Source: Cyanobacteriota bacterium (GTDB lineage: Bacteria; Cyanobacteriota; Cyanobacteriia; Phormidesmidales; Phormidesmidaceae). From it: DNA of 6,630 nt. Below, piece after piece: positions 5,707 to 6,630 of this stretch (the stretch's first letter is position 1; every line of letters begins with the position of its first letter). The notes below the pieces were generated by a model. The model made no database searches. It saw only the letters and a list, made by a program, of their open reading frames with translations, and had not been told where the DNA came from. Both the position numbers and the translations under genes were made by a program. The DNA lies in assembly GCA_027619675.1 (NCBI GenBank), contig JAQCHG010000094.1:1-6630 (forward strand), in the 5' to 3' direction.

Positions 5707-5719
5707 CTCCAGGTCCTGG
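5707..5719 (-). promoter_or_regulatory. ribosome binding site GGAG overlapping an 11-bp palindrome
   Basis: On the minus strand GGAG (5710-5707) sits five bases before ATG 5701, a near-ideal spacing, and fixes the start of the membrane protein. The 11-bp palindrome CCAGGACCTGG (5719-5709) overlaps the first two bases of this site. Its centre is too tight for a stable hairpin, so a protein site or chance are the alternatives. Confidence 0.55.
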
Positions 5720-5805
5720 CGACGGGGTGCAGGCAGAATCTCTGTCAGGATAGCGAGAGACCGGGATCTGTGGACGCTTTTTTCAGGCTGGGATCGGTAA
5801 CAGTT

Positions 5806-6630
5806 CTATTTTTGACTCAACTGGACACCGTGGATAGGCATTTGACCCGTGGTTAACCGTTGCCAATAGTTCCCCAGGTCCCGCGCCACCTGGTTAGACA
5901 GCAGCAGGCAGCCCAGCAGGTTGGGTAGGGCGATCGCAAACAGCATCAAATCGCTAAAGGCCAACACCGCACTGGGTTGGGACACGGACCCCACAAAGGT
6001 GGCCCCCACGTACAGCAGCCGATAGGGCAGGGGGGAGCCATCCCCCGTGAGGTAGCGCCAGCACTGCTCGCCGTAGTAGGCCCAAGACACAATGGTGGAA
6101 AAGGCGAATAGGCAAACAGCAACGGTTAACACCAGGGAAAAGCCCGCCATGGCGGAACCAAAGGCCATGGCCACCAGATCAAACCCCAGGGCAGTATCGG
6201 GGGCATCGCGATAGGCTCCGGTGATGACACATACCAGGGCGGTGAGGTTGCAGATCACCACCGTGTCGATAAAGGGCTCTAAAGACGCCACAATGCCCTC
6301 GCGCACGGGCTCTTGGGTGCGGGTGGCGGCATGGGCGATCGCGGCGGTACCCACCCCCGCTGCGTTGGAAAACAGCCCCCGGCGAATGCCCTGCACCATC
6401 ACCCCCACCGCGCCGCCACTTACGGATTGAGGATTCCAGGCTTCTTGCCAAATTAACTGGGCGGCGGCGGGCAGTTCCCCGATGTGCAGCAGCAGCACCC
6501 ACAGGGCAGCGGCAATGTATAGCCCCGCCATGGTGGGGACGATCGCCCCCGCCACCGCCCCAATGCGCTGAATGCCCCCCAAAATCACCAGCCCCACCAG
6601 CACCGTTAACCCCAGACCATAGGCCCAGCG
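5806..6630 (-). CDS. AGCS family alanine/glycine:cation symporter (partial, N-terminus outside window)
   Basis: The frame is open from base 6630 to the TAG at 5808-5806, giving the last 274 residues; the family is usually about 440-500 long, so the first 40 percent or so lies beyond the right edge. GTG 6603 is an internal valine, not the start, because the in-frame residues before it (RWAYGLGLT) continue the same membrane helix. Family marks are the S-N-A-A-G-V-G-T-A-A-I-A-H-A-A segment with T-x-x-P-V-R-E-G (visible residues 88-112), then F-I-D-T-V-V-I-C-N-L-T-A-L-V (120-133), and F-A-F-S-T-I-V-S-W-A-Y-Y-G-E (175-188). Several hydrophobic helices are visible (about 5-22, 30-49, 120-139, 150-187, 203-216, 222-245), then a short polar tail. 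The family imports alanine or glycine with Na+ or H+ across the inner membrane; which amino acid is carried here is not shown. The unrecognised membrane-protein gene lies 104 bp downstream. Confidence 0.95.
   Translation of the reverse strand, partial: RWAYGLGLTVLVGLVILGGIQRIGAVAGAIVPTMAGLYIAAALWVLLLHIGELPAAAQLIWQEAWNPQSVSGGAVGVMVQGIRRGLFSNAAGVGTAAIAHAATRTQEPVREGIVASLEPFIDTVVICNLTALVCVITGAYRDAPDTALGFDLVAMAFGSAMAGFSLVLTVAVCLFAFSTIVSWAYYGEQCWRYLTGDGSPLPYRLLYVGATFVGSVSQPSAVLAFSDLMLFAIALPNLLGCLLLSNQVARDLGNYWQRLTTGQMPIHGVQLSQK

Noticed and set aside
5082..5800. Several short plus-strand frames opposite the membrane protein
   Set aside because: They overlap a longer minus-strand gene with a good ribosome site and a membrane helix; none shows a recognisable motif.
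6577..6603. GTG 6603 as the start of the symporter
   Set aside because: The frame stays open to the window edge and the residues before it continue a membrane helix, so the gene is cut by the window.

Overview
The window looks like chromosomal DNA from a GC-rich filamentous or unicellular cyanobacterium. The cyanobacterial palindrome HIP1 (GCGATCGC) occurs eight times in 6.6 kb (starting at 26, 658, 1080, 1636, 3556, 5559, 5930 and 6335), where chance would give about 0.1. The histidine kinase also has the expanded dimerisation region that is common in cyanobacterial kinases. The genus cannot be named from this window alone.

Layout, left to right. (1) At 1-375, minus strand, is the N-terminal part of a GNAT acetyltransferase of the phosphinothricin-acetyltransferase type; its C-terminus lies off the left edge. 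(2) Divergent from it, 585-2069 plus strand, is a complete tldD, a zinc metalloprotease with HExxxH and a C-terminal Cys. (3) Five bases later, 2075-2467, is a 130-aa protein starting at GTG. Its pattern resembles the EACC1 component of predicted bacterial conflict systems. (4) A 262-bp noncoding stretch, 2468-2729, is unusually rich in direct and inverted repeats. (5) At 2730-3344 is an isochorismatase/nicotinamidase-fold protein that keeps the Lys and Cys of the family but has Gly where the catalytic Asp should be. (6) It overlaps by ATGA with a soluble PAS-containing sensor histidine kinase, 3341-4759. (7) A structured 144-bp convergent gap follows. (8) On the minus strand, read right to left, are the C-terminal 274 residues of an AGCS-family alanine/glycine:cation symporter (6630-5806) and then an unrecognised single-pass membrane protein (5701-4904).

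The genes fall into three likely transcription units: tldD plus the EACC1-like gene; the isochorismatase-like protein plus kinase; and the symporter, possibly with the membrane protein. The middle unit is visibly AT-richer than both flanks, which suggests a different history. The two most interesting points are the pairing of a degenerate cysteine-hydrolase-fold protein with a translationally coupled histidine kinase (a candidate ligand-sensing module), and the small EACC1-like protein linked to the protease TldD. Both functional readings are inferences.
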